Assembly (NCBI GenBank): GCA_022829145.1 | Contig: CM040753.1 | Coordinates: 15,018,884-15,082,883 of the forward strand | Length of the DNA: 64,000 bases | Source: Albula goreensis | Lineage: Eukaryota; Chordata; Actinopteri; Albuliformes; Albulidae | Reading direction: 5' to 3' | Part shown: piece by piece, positions 35,425-51,650 of the stretch | Numbering within the stretch: the stretch's first letter is position 1 | Layout: every line of letters starts with the position of its first letter | Program-made: the position numbers and the translations under genes | The notes under the pieces: model-generated | The model's database searches: none | What the model saw: only the letters and a program-made list of their open reading frames with translations | Told to the model about the DNA's origin: nothing

Positions 35425-35495
35425 ACTGGGTTTCTGGGTTTGTAATTCAGGAGTTTTATTCTCTGGGGGGTCACTGTACCATTAAGGCAAATAAA
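35425..35495 (+). mobile_element. SINE head fragment, tRNA-derived
   Basis: GGGAACTGGGTTTCTGGGTT, TGTAATTCAGGAGTTTTATT and GGTCACTGTACCATTAAGG follow the order of the head of fish HE1/V-SINE copies (GGGAACTGGGCTTGTAA..., GGTTCAATTC..., GCACTG...GTACC). Heavily decayed; body and tail missing. Confidence 0.45.
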
Positions 35496-36104
35496 TACAT
35501 TTTATATAAAAATGTTAGTAAGTTGTGCAACTTACCCTGGAAATGAGTGTCAAAAATAATCAAACAATCAAGCAATCAAATGTAAACCTGGCAATGGCTG
35601 AGTTAGCTCTGTTGTTTATGAAATCACTGAAAGAAATATGCAACACAAAACATTTCAATATGATATTTATTGCAATGCTTGTGTTTCTATCATGAAGTTT
35701 CTATCCTGAACTTAACTCTGTAGTGTGGAAGAAAATCATTTATATACATGGCTGCTCATGTCCTTTTATCAGCCTCAAAAATGGGAAAATAATTTTGCAA
35801 AAAGGGGAGGAAAATGCTTGCGGGTAAATAAAAAAGTTATCAAAATGCTAATCAAAATGTTAATGTCTCCATATATTGCAGAATAATTAGCATTTTTAAG
35901 CAAAATATGACCTGTGTACTTTACAATAATTTGTGTAAATACTCAAGAGCAGATCCCTTTTTTTAAAAAAAAAGAAACCTTTAATAATGTTTTAAAGACA
36001 TACTCAGATGCGAGTGAAAACTAAAGGCACAAAAATGGATCAGTTTGCCAATTTGTTGTATAAATCAAGGACATTAAAAATAATGCATGCTTACTTCCAT
36101 AACT
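35496..36104. other. AT-rich gene-free stretch
   Basis: I see nothing here beyond AT-rich unique sequence with A/T runs near 35960-35975. Confidence 0.5.
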
Positions 36105-36235
36105 GTGTTTTAAGGTTCTGGTTCAATTCCCTTGTAGGACACTGCTGTTGCAACCTTGACTACTTCCCCAAATGACTTAAGTAAATATACAGCTGTATAA
36201 ATGGATATAAAACAGCATTATGTGTAGGTAAACAA
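36105..36235 (+). mobile_element. Truncated SINE, V-SINE/HE1-like body
   Basis: AAGGTTCTGGTTCAATTCCC is a box B-like segment; AGGACACTGCTGTTGCAACC, AGTAAATATACAGCTGTATA and AAATGGATA follow in the order of fish HE1-type SINEs. It overlaps in content with the fragment at 35425-35495, so these are two separate insertions. Confidence 0.7.
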
Positions 36236-36871
36236 ATATAAATGATAAATAAAGCAGGTTTAAATTATTTCCAAATAATATATTTTTTTCCAGGCGCAGA
36301 AATTAGCAGTGTGTTACAATATAAATTGAAGGACTACTTTTAACTACAACACAAACTCTGAGTTACATAACCCACTTTAATTATCAGGTTCCAAAAGAGC
36401 ATATTAATGTTCTCTGTTATGAAGTTCTTTCTGTTCTTATGTTGCACTCAGTAAGCCTGGACCTTCATAAGGATGGCAGAGCCAAGTAAAGTCAAAATGT
36501 TCTGGAAAAAAAAGCTCGGAAAATCTCCAGGACACTTACAGCAGAAATAAGGCAGCTCAATATATGAGACTGGAGTCTGTATCAGACCTACTGCAGTGTC
36601 TTTCATTGACCTGATGCATCTTCACTTGTCTGGAAATACTTTTATTTTTTATTTAGTAAAATCATTGGTATTGATTTCTGACAGAAGGTTGTCACACTCT
36701 ACTATATATATATATATATAGATTCTACATATCTTTCTCATATTTAAACATTACAAAGGTTCAGTAATCAAACTCAGCAAAGCTAAGTCATCTTAGTCAT
36801 CTAGGTTATTTAAATTTTTATTGTATAATTTATTAGCATGGATTTTGTGTCCATCATTCATCTTGTTGCAG
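36236..36871. other. AT-rich gene-free stretch with (TA)n
   Basis: No gene seen. (TA)9-type microsatellite at about 36703-36721. Confidence 0.5.
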
Positions 36872-37080
36872 ACTTGCACTGTGGAAACGGTGAGTCAGCG
36901 GGACCGGACTGCAGAGACTGTCGTAAACCTTCCTGCCATGTATTAGTCAGGGTACGAGAGGTTGATGTCTCAGATCGGATAGTGGCTGAGCAAAACGCTG
37001 CTCGATATTTTGTCTCATGCGAGCACATCTTTAACACTGAAGCAGAGCTACTAAAGGGTGTCCTACACTCTTGCAAATAA
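36872..37080. other. CpG-rich conserved-looking segment, open on both strands
   Basis: A 209 bp block with about ten CpGs in otherwise CpG-poor, AT-rich surroundings. It starts after TCATCTTGTTGCAG, a fair 3' splice site. One plus-strand frame is open through it (LHCGNGESAGPDCRDC... ending LLKGVLHSCK, stop at 37078-37080) and a minus-strand frame is also open. GTGAGTC at 36890-36896 would make only an 18-base exon after that acceptor. I recognise no domain; the Cys-rich start is noted without meaning attached. A regulatory element or an unknown exon are both possible. Confidence 0.27.
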
Positions 37081-38750
37081 ATTATAATTTACTTAAACAT
37101 TATAGTCACTTCAACAAACCTTTGTAAATGTCCTTCAGGTGGCACATGAAGGAAGTCACATGGTCCTGGCTCAGCTATGTATGCTTTGAAATGTAATGTC
37201 TATACCATGACATCACTGGCTGTGGCCAATGGTCCACACTTGTGAGCCAACAATTGGGAAATGGAGGTAATCAGTTTAAACTCATCAGTCTCATCATACG
37301 CTAGTGACCTCTCCTGGGTGAGTGTGTACCTGCATCTTTACAAACAGAACATGCGGTGATTCTACATTATCCATAGGCATAAGAGGAATTACATGGCAGG
37401 CTACTTCATCCTAAGTCTATGAGGGTTGTTTGTAGTTTGTGAGGCCAAAGGGGAAATTTTAAGAAAAAAAAAATTAACATTTATGTCACAAAGCAGCTAG
37501 GGCACACTCTTCCCATGTGCAGTTTTATGTCTGTTGCACATGCAGGTAGCTATGTCTTCCAGCTTTTTACCCTTACAGTAATTGAATGGTTGCTTGCTTG
37601 ATCGATTGGCTGGCTGAAATCTGTTAAGCAGACCCGTGAGGCTGGTAAACTGCTGTGGGGAAGGGCATGCTGCAGTTAACGCTTGCAGTTAAGAAGGCAG
37701 CAAGGCAATCAGAATCAATTATAAGTGGGAAAGGACTGTGTGAACTACTGCTCAGAACTATTGTAATCTCGTTAAGTGCAGCAGAGCACATAAACAAAAG
37801 GATGAGAATTTAACAAAAAGGTCTCTTAGAAGAGCCAATGACTTCTGTTTACTTGTGATGGGAGATTGAGGCTTCAAGAATCCTATAATGGGAGATCCTG
37901 CAATTAGCTGTCATTCACTGCCTTGTCTGAATGAATCAAAAGGCTTTATCCAAATAGTAAAATACAATTTTTGGTTTGCATCAGTGAATCATTGATATTT
38001 ATGTTGCTTCACCCATGTAAACTGATTCCTGACAACGTTTGACTGAAAAAGTATTTTTTGCCCTCAAGAGTTTTTTTTTCCAGCATTCCTCTTAAGCAAA
38101 GCATCAACTTAAAACGTAAGCCTCGACTTAATGCTCCATGTAAAAATAATAATACACATTTATATCCTGAGCACTTAAAATTGAAATTGTCACTAGTAAA
38201 AGTGACAGATTCGAAGAACAAACTGGATCTGAGCATGATCTAAATGTGTCTAAATGTTTTGGCAATGTTTGTCTAAAAGTCACACTGATTGAGTGTCTGA
38301 AAATGTATACATAGACATGTCATTAAACCCCTGTCCAGAAAGTGCACCCTATCCCTATCAATGTGTATATTTCTTTCCCCTGAATGTTGCAGTCAATAAA
38401 AAATAAGCATAGTACATTTTAATTGTATCTCTGGCACTTCAGCAGCACACTGCCAAACTCTGATTCTCCAAATGTGAGGTATCTCTTTTCCATTCTGCTC
38501 ATTATCAGTGAGAGTCCCATTGCAGTCCAGTGTTCTGGTGGAGAGTCTGACTTTTCATATGCTGTAAATGTTTGCAAATTCACTTCACCAGACACCTAAG
38601 AATTTATAATGAAATATGATACCAGCAAAACGTGTGCAATCATATGAAAGAAAAATTTTACTCTGAAATTTGGTGAAAATAATGTTTTCTTTAATTGTCA
38701 GTAATCCTCAGATATTTAACTAGAGTCTAAAGGATTCTATTATTTCACAT
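37081..38750. other. Gene-free stretch
   Basis: No supported gene, transposon or RNA gene seen. Short A-runs at 37465-37475 and TTGCTTGCTTGATCGATTGG near 37591-37610. Confidence 0.5.
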
Positions 38751-38896
38751 AACATTACATTACATTACTGTCATTTTAGCTGACGCTTTTATCCAAAGCG
38801 ACTTACAGTTGATTAGACTAACCAAGGGCCAATCTCCCCTAGGAACCACTAGACTATAGGCTGCCCCTATACCTATACCTATACCTATACCTATAA
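38751..38896 (-). mobile_element. Internally deleted fish SINE (V-SINE type) with hexamer repeat
   Basis: Read on the minus strand: a head ending in GCCTATAGTCTAGTGGTTCC, a short AGGGGAGATTGGCCCTTGG part, then AACTGTAAGTCGCTTTGG, ATAAAAGCGTCAGCT and a (TAATG)3 tail. In relatives about 100-150 bp stand between the head and the AGGGGAGATTG part, so this copy has lost its centre. On the head side (plus strand 38866-38896) is a (CCTATA)n repeat of about five units, grown from the element's own CCCTATA end. Confidence 0.85.
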
Positions 38897-39631
38897 CCAT
38901 CTGTTATAGGTCTTGACTGCCTCAGCTGTGCACACCAGCCATGTGAAATAAGCAATACTGTGACATAATCAGCACAGTAACAAAGTTGCCACTGTATCTA
39001 CGGAAACCACATTATTCCCTCAGGGTTAATCCTGGACTTCTACCTGCTCCAGATACATGCCCTGGTCTTAACTACCTCCAGCAGTGTGCATATGAGAGCC
39101 ATTAGGGAATGATCAGCTCTGCTCCAAAAGTGATGCAGAGTAAAAGGATTGATTGCAGATGATGTTTTTTTTTCTGCCTTTATTTTCATTTCCATTCACA
39201 CAATTGGTAAACCATATATTCAGACGTATACATAATCTATTATTTGCAGTCATTTTTAAGAGCTGTTTCATTTATTCAGCATTTCACATTTTGTCCTGAG
39301 TTTAGTTGTATACACTGGAGAAATCTGAAGATGTTTTGCAGTCCATTAATGGATGTAAGCCTGACTCATCTAAAACTGTGAAATGGCATGGGCCAGGCTG
39401 GGTTTTATTGTCATTATTTTAAGAAGTGTATCTTTACTTTCTGAGCTTAATTTAATTTGTGAAGCATTTGAATGGTTACACAGTATGAACGTCTTTGGGT
39501 GGCTGTCAGGGTAAAGGCACATGTCTGGGGTGCATTCATGGCTGGAGGTTTGCAGTGGCTCACCTGCATTGGGGAAAAACATGGGATTGGCTGAATAAAC
39601 TCATCTCTCTCACAGCTCTCCACTGACTTCT
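38897..39631. other. Gene-free stretch
   Basis: No gene, RNA or transposon recognised. Confidence 0.5.
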
Positions 39632-39748
39632 ACTGGCTGACTGGGCACCTGTAGGTTGGTAGAATGAACATATGTGTATCCAGCTTTAATCTGAGAGGGT
39701 AGACAATATGTGACTGGTGTCACATCTGCAGAGTGAAAACAGGCAATA
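39632..39748 (+). repeat. Dispersed unclassified repeat, copy 2
   Basis: Related to 19160-19275 (see there). The best block is GGTGTCACATCTGCAGAGTG at about 39717-39736. The two copies have similar length and orientation, favouring an interspersed repeat over local duplication. Confidence 0.55.
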
Positions 39749-39840
39749 TTAGTTACCACATATATCTGGGAGAAAAACAGGAACACGTACATCCTGTACA
39801 TATCTAAGACCAAGGTTGGCTGCCCCTGCTTTAGAGAACG

Positions 39841-39867
39841 GAAGGGAAGGGAAGGGAAGGGAAGGGA
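39841..39867. repeat. (GAAGG)n short tandem repeat
   Basis: Five units of GAAGG/GGGAA on the plus strand. Confidence 0.95.
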
Positions 39868-42800
39868 TCTGAGTGTGAGACAGTTCTAAAGCTGCTGCTC
39901 TGTATAAAGTCTAGAATGGCAGATAAACTTCCTGTCCCAGTGCATACCAGGATCCTGTTCCTGTACAGGATATAGCTCAGGATATTCTCTGACCTGTAAG
40001 ATCTCATAGGACAGGGGTGTGGGTAGCCCTGTTTCTAAAGAGTCATATCAATTTCTGGATTCCATGCCAAGTTCTGCTCTTCATTATTCAATCAGCCCAA
40101 TCATTTACATGATTTGGCATTTTAGCTCTGTTTATTTATGAGTTCATGAACGACTCCTGTGGTGCTCATGTCAGTAGTGAAATATTTTACTATGTGATGT
40201 ACCAGCAAGTTTAGCTAGTGTAAACATAAAAATCTACACACAAACCTACAACCTGTCCAAAATCACTGTAAAATGTTGATGTGTTAGCACATGTGACATC
40301 TTTCTGTGTAACTGAAGGCATGCTCCCAGAATAGATTAAATCAGTGAGAAGCCAGCCCGCCCCACAGAGACAGCAGACACAGGTTCATTCTGACCAGCAA
40401 ATTGGGACCCAATCAGGGTCTTTATCAGAGCATGAAAAATAATTTGTTGTCAAATTCAGTGAGATTGCAATCAGTAGGGACTAAATTTGATAATCGCAAA
40501 GGGACCTGGGGGTTCCCATAGGGACGGTGCCATGGGCAATTCACAGGTGCATGTGTCCCACTGAATGATTGACAAGACCAGAGGGGTGGGATGTCATTTC
40601 TGTAAAATATTGTAAAATAATTGACCCCAAGTTGTTTGAAGTTTTAGTGTTATCAAATGAAAAATGTTGATGCAGTGGACCTAGAAATTAAAATAAAAAA
40701 AAAAATAATAATAACTTCTAAAAAAACAAAGCTAATCGAGCTAACTTGTAGTTTTTGTTGGTCATTGAGGCCATTCATTGCATCCCCCCCATGCATCAGT
40801 TATACTCTAGGTCTGACTCCCACGCAAAGTAACAGTAGGGACAAGACATCACATGAATATACAGTAAGCAAGTGCAGCTCATCCAAGAAAGAAAAAAAAG
40901 CATTACTCGGCATTCGGAAATCAGCAGAGCTGTCAGTCATTGTTCTTTGATAGACTTTGATTACTTTCTGCCACCGTATGCTGATTTGAAGATGAAACAG
41001 GATGTGTGTCCCAATGCAAACATAGGCCTGAGAAAAAAGAGCAGTGTTCTGAGCAGGCTAATTATCCCAAAACACATGCTTTCTCCTCATTTTCTCCAAT
41101 CATATGGAGACGTGTTCTTCTCTGCTATGGGCTTTCACCAGAAGTGCCTCTTCCTTTATTCGCTCCTCCTGACAGCTTTCTATTTGTGTCCTTCCTGTCA
41201 CTGATGGCTTATCTGGCTTGATGTCACTTTCGATAGCACCGACACTCCTATTGCAAGTGCCGATTGCAGAGAAACATGCAACACAGCCCTGTCGCTGAAG
41301 AGCCGAAGAGAAACTTAAAGGCTGAAAGATTTGCCTTTTTCACTATTTTTTGCCCCAGCATTCATTTTTTGAAGGAATCATAAACTATTAATTGTGCCTC
41401 CGCTGCATTTTATGCTGGAGTTTGTTACAAATCTAGTAGAGTGCGAGTTCTCATAAAGTATTCATATTAACTGAAAACAATTGAACGCTTGGAGCTAGTG
41501 CTGAATCGGAGGGAAAATTCCCAAGCACGGAGCAGAGACAGAGGACAAGGTACAATGACAGCTGGATGAAAAAAGAAAGGGAAATGTGAAATCATTTTAT
41601 ATTCTTCATCCAACAATGTACAAAATGTCTTTATAGGATAATTTTGCTATAGATTTGAAAGTAACACATATTATTACAGTGGCAATAGCAGTATCACTTG
41701 TTCTAATAATGAAGCCCACAGACCCCTTTATTATTGTATAATCTACTGTCATCTCTGTGTCATACAAAGAACTCATTTCAGTTAGCACCATTATAAAAAC
41801 AAAAAAATCACTGTAATTTTCAGCTATGGTAAGGTAATTGTTTTATAATGTTGCACCCGATTACTTTGTTTTAAAAAATATATTGAGAATTTGAGAATTA
41901 ACTCTGAATTAAGAATCTAACATCTAGATAAGTCAGCATCTAAAATTAAGTAGGGCACAGCACTAACTGACACTTACGCTAATTTTGTGCAGTTTTTTTG
42001 CAATAGAAACTAACAATTTAACACACTATATTCCCCATTATTAACAGCTCTATCTCATATTGCTTCTGTAAATTCCATCAGCACATACCTTTGTGATCCA
42101 TGATCACCAATGGAAACAGACTCCAAATGTCTTTCTTAGCTCAAAACTTTGTATAGTCTTATGCTAGAGTGTTGTATGTCCTACTGAATACATTTTGGAT
42201 TCATGTCCATTGTAGCATTATGCTAGTTTTTTGCCAACAGACAGAAGATGGGCAATAAGCACCAGAATATAGTTGGCACACTGGAGACAGACTGGAACTA
42301 AATGAAATTGAGTGCAGTTGGCTTCAGGTGAGATTGTGGGAATCATCAACATTTCAATGAAAGAAATGGTTTCAATATTTCAGGACAGGCCACCTGGACA
42401 TGCTTTTTAGATCATACAGAAACTCCCCGAGTTTGCTACAAGCTATAAATCAGGTGGCCATCCATGCACTCAAGAGCAGCAATGTCATGCACCAACATCA
42501 AGAGTGTACAAGGGAAATAGTGAAGGAAATGGAGAGCTCTCTGCCCTAAAGCTGGTAATATCCCTCTCAAGCAAGTGTGCAAGCATATCCACTACACTGT
42601 CAAGGAACTGCATATTGGATTTTCAGTTTTTGCAGTTACCCTAAAAATACCTTCAATCCATTACCCACTGCAGGGAAAGATGATTTTGTTTAAGAGTCTG
42701 CAAATTAAGCATTTAAAATTCACCATAAAGAGGCTGTTAACACTAAATTGTACTCTCTGCTCAGCTCTTATAATATAGAGTTTGAGGCCAGCATGCCTTT

Positions 42801-43169
42801 TATGAACCACACAGTATGCATTGTTAAAGAGGATCAGTACCACCAGGTTTAATGATACTGTGCAGTTCCCAGACTACTGTTTCATAAATTCCACAGGCCA
42901 CTTTTTGTCATTGGCTAAACCCACATCTCATTGGTTAGTAATGCATTTGGGAGGCTGGGTGCCAGACTAAGAGGGGAATAGCTGTATGTCTGAGCAGCGG
43001 GCTGGCATCCTGCAGTTCAAACAGAATATATCGCCTCCTGACAGCTCAAGAGCCCACTTTCCACCGGCCCAGCCAGATCAGCCCTGACTGCCAGTGTTCA
43101 CTCAAGATCACACTCCCTCACACCCAGCTGTAATTGAAACCATCTTACAGCAGTGTGCTGCCTCTGTTT
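39868..43169. other. Gene-free stretch
   Basis: No supported gene. A-rich run at 40685-40725. 41370-41560 (GTAGAGTGCGAGTTCTCATAA, GAACGCTTGGAGC, GAATCGGAGGG) may be a conserved non-coding element. The frames at 40657-41221 overlap each other in different phases and have no domain. Confidence 0.45.
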
Positions 43170-43520
43170 CCCACACACACAGTCGCACACACACATCCTC
43201 TTTCTCTCATAAACACAGGAGAGCATTCACACACACACACACACATACACACACACACACATGCATGCACACACATGCGCTCACACTCACACACAGTCCT
43301 CCTCCCTATCTCAAATAAACACATGCAAACATTTTCACAGTCACAAAGAGACACACATTTGCACATTCCAACACAATTTCATACAAAACACAAATACACA
43401 CACAAATGCAAAAATACACATGCAACTAATAACAGAAATAACATAAATGTATCTATGTATAATCTCACACACACGCAAACTAACACTTACACAGCCAACC
43501 ACATACACAAATACAACCCC
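43170..43520. repeat. Degenerate CA-rich tract
   Basis: Broken CACACA runs (best at 43228-43262) grading into ACAAATACAC-type low-complexity sequence. Thr/His-rich frames over it are artefacts. Confidence 0.9.
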
Positions 43521-44714
43521 TTACATTCACTCTCATGTATACGACCACACATTTAGGCACACTTGGACTCTGAAGGACATGTGAAATGTTCATGCGTGAC
43601 ATGAGCATGGAGCGTGCACTCAGCCATGCATCCATACACAGAAATGTCCACTCCATAACAGCGCCCAGAAAACACTTATTAGACCTATTTGTGGACACAA
43701 GCAGTGTCACTGTTGCCACACTGCTACTTTCTTAAAATAACCCCTCTATGGTTTTATTTTATAAGATGTTACAGCATAAAAGACAAATAAAACAGATGGC
43801 CACAGCCATGTCTATTTTCATTGATAAAAAATAAGCTTTCATTTTCATTGAATGTCAGTGGTATTAAAATACACATACATGACCTTGACTGTCCAATTTG
43901 GTGTTCAGCAAGAGGCAGAAGGCAATGTGCAAGAGATAGAATACTCCTGTATTTATTCAACATAAAATTAATGATTACTATTTTAAAGGGATAGCTTGAT
44001 GTAAAATGGGTAAGGCACAGATAATGGATGTTAATGTCATGTCAAACCCCAGTGGACCTGATAACTGTATTTCAGAGACTTTATAGACAGTAGGCTATGG
44101 AATTAGTTGTTTTCTCACAATGAACAAGAAAGGATTGGGCTTCTGAGTTCTGATTTCAAAAAGCAACAGGTGTGAACATGAACATCTGCCTGTGTGTTGC
44201 ATGAGATGCTTGTCTTGAATATACATTGACATTTCATTGTTGGAAATAATAAGAGCACAAGAATACTAATGATGAGAACAAACCACTCTGCCGATCTTGC
44301 GTTGTCTCATTATTTAATGCAAGATGTCCCTTCATTGGTACAGCTAACACTGGCATTTTGGATCAAATGAGAAGGTAAAAGATAAGCATCTTTTTGCAGA
44401 TACCTTTCACTTCATATTAATGGCAACATTTTGTGTCTTATACGAGGATACAAAATGGAAAACTAGAGTAGAATTCAAGAAAATTCTGAAACATTAATTT
44501 TTCCATCCATTTTTTCTAGCAGTCACATCAAAGCAAGGTCAGCAAATTGGCTTGAAAAAAATTGCTGGCATTTTTCTAAAAGCCAGTGCAATGTGAAAGG
44601 GTGTGTGCCATTACCATAGTGTGCTTTTTAACCACATGCAAGCATGGTGTCAGGCTGAAGGGAGACAGAGATGATTTATAATTGCTCATGAGGTTTAATC
44701 CAGCCTGTTTGAAA
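43521..44714. other. Gene-free stretch
   Basis: Nothing recognised beyond AT-rich unique sequence. Confidence 0.5.
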
Positions 44715-45075
44715 GGGGCTTAACCCTTGCGTGCATGAGACCACGTATGGGGGTCCTCTAGCTTCACGCGCTACGCTTTACGCTCACGTCTCCATAATGT
44801 CAGCACGGTCAGGGACTGAAACCTGAGACTGTTTTACTTGCTACACTCCAGAAAAAATCCTGTTCAGACAGAGGCTTTGATGAAATTATACATACAGGCC
44901 AAGCTGTTTTAAATTTCCAGTGCGTCAAGTTTTCAGCTGCTTTCCCATCTGAGAAGCAGATTCCTTTTCAATAGTGTGGCGGAGCATGAACTACACTCTG
45001 GCCTGGCAAGCATCGAGCACCTCAAAGACAAACAGCCAAGCTGTCCTGTCAATGATGCCCCTTATCTGCAAACAA
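44715..45075. promoter_or_regulatory. Candidate conserved non-coding element
   Basis: Starts with a CpG-rich part (GCGTGCATGAGACCACGTATG, CACGCGCTACGCTTTACGCT) and continues with unique even-composition sequence (AAATTATACATACAGGCC, TCCAGTGCGTCAAG, GTGGCGGAGCATGAACTAC, AAGCATCGAGCACCTC, TGTCAATGATGCCCC). It has no repeat and no splice-bounded frame. It is one of the longest conserved-looking blocks of the window. Confidence 0.37.
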
Positions 45076-45865
45076 CAACCTGTCAAACCTAAATAAATAT
45101 AATTTTGGTTTACCTATAGTTTACATCCATATGATTTAAATATATCATGATTGTGGTATATTTGATAGAATTCAGTCCAGAATGGGGCATATGTGCTGTC
45201 TACACTCTGAAAGAAGAAGAGGAAAAAAATGTCCAAAAAGTATATGTTCGAATGTGAACACCTTTGAAATAGTTTGGATGTCATGTGATCATGTAGTAAA
45301 CACATTATGCCCTATGCATGTGATATATGTGATATAGATGTGCTGCATGTGTGAATTGGCTTAAAAAACAGACATGTCATTAACATGGTAATACTTCATG
45401 TGATTTTTCTCTGCGAGCATTCCGCAGAGAACTCTGGTGTTCATGTGGTTCAACACAGATGATTACATCAATGGGTAAAATTAGAAGAACCACACACACA
45501 CACACAGTTCTCACTTCCACCTACCAGATCCTGGATATGAATTCACTTATTCCAAATAATAACAAGCTTCACCTCTCAAAAGCATGCTAGCAAACCTTGC
45601 TGGACTGCTACAGCACTTTTAAACTGTGTCTGAATGAGTTAGACTGTCACATAGGGACTGGACAAGGGACTGGAACTGAAAGCAACAACAAACACTGCAC
45701 TATTAATGGTGTGAAAATGTCTGAGGGTGAAGGGTGAGTGGAAGAGAAGGTAAGGGTGACTGGAGTTTCTTCTTCCTTAAATCAACACTTTTCCCCCGAT
45801 TGGCCAATGGACTCAATGCTGTACGAGTCATTTAAGAAAGGAAGCCAAATAAGCCTGGTTTATGG
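45076..45865. other. Gene-free stretch
   Basis: AT-rich; short (AC)n near 45491-45507. GATTGGCCAATGG at 45799-45811 is a CCAAT-type palindrome without other promoter signs. No gene. Confidence 0.5.
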
Positions 45866-46350
45866 TACAAACAGTCCCTGAGTTACGATGGTTCCAACTT
45901 ACAATTTTTCGACTTTACAATGGTGCGATAGTGATAAGCATTCAGTTGAAACATACTTTGAATTTAGATTTTTTTTTTCCTGGGCAATCGAAATGCAGTA
46001 CTATACTCTTTCATGATGCTGGGCAGCTGGGAAGTGGCAGCGATCTGCATCACCCAGTCTGCCATGCGGTTGCTAGTGTATATAACCATTATGTTTTTCA
46101 TTTTCAGTAAAGTATTCAATAAATTAGAAAAGATATTCAACAATTGTTAACATTTATAAAATAGGCTTTGTGTTAATGATTTTGCCCAACTGTAGACTAA
46201 TGTAAGTATTCTAAGCATGTTTATGTTAGGCTGGGCTAAACTATGGTGTTCAGTAGGTTATGTGTATTAAATGCATTTTCAACATAATATTTTCTACTCA
46301 CAATGGGCTTATTGGAACATAACCCCATCGTAAGTCGGGGACCATCTGCA
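45866..46350 (+). mobile_element. Non-autonomous Tigger/pogo-type DNA transposon
   Basis: Ends carry inverted repeats: left CAGTCCCTGAGTTACGATGG (45872 on), right CCATCGTAAGTCGGGGACCA (46325-46344), with TA at 45866-45867 and TA in TTTA at 46353-46354. Inside are the blocks TTTTTCGACTTTACAATGG, ATTCAATAAATTAGAAAAG, AATAGGCTTTGTGTTA, GATTTTGCCCAACTGTAGAC and GTGTATTAAATGCATTTTC. The order and wording match a Tigger-derived family I remember from mammalian genomes (MER8-like, from memory). No transposase frame remains, as is usual for these ~0.5 kb derivatives. CpGs of the remembered consensus have mostly become TG or CA, so it is not young. Confidence 0.8.
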
Positions 46351-46384
46351 TTTATTTAAACATGTTTATTTTATATATTAAAAC

Positions 46385-46478
46385 GCTTCAAACCAATTCC
46401 CTTTGTTCAAGGGTACAACCTCACTGACGGATCCAGGAACTGAACCTACAGCCTTTGACTGACCACCCTGTTTCCCTG
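46385..46478 (-). mobile_element. SINE fragment, HE1/V-SINE-like
   Basis: On the minus strand: GGCTGTAGGTTCAGTTCCTG (box B-like), then GAGGTTGTACCCTTGAACAA, the segment that follows the tRNA part in fish HE1-type SINEs. Tail and core are missing. It lies ~35 bp beyond the Tigger-type element. Confidence 0.7.

Positions 46479-51650
<5,172 letters not shown>

Noticed and set aside
36872-36889. 18-base micro-exon between TTGCAG and GTGAGT
   Set aside because: Too short to judge; both sites could be chance. The surrounding block was reported instead.
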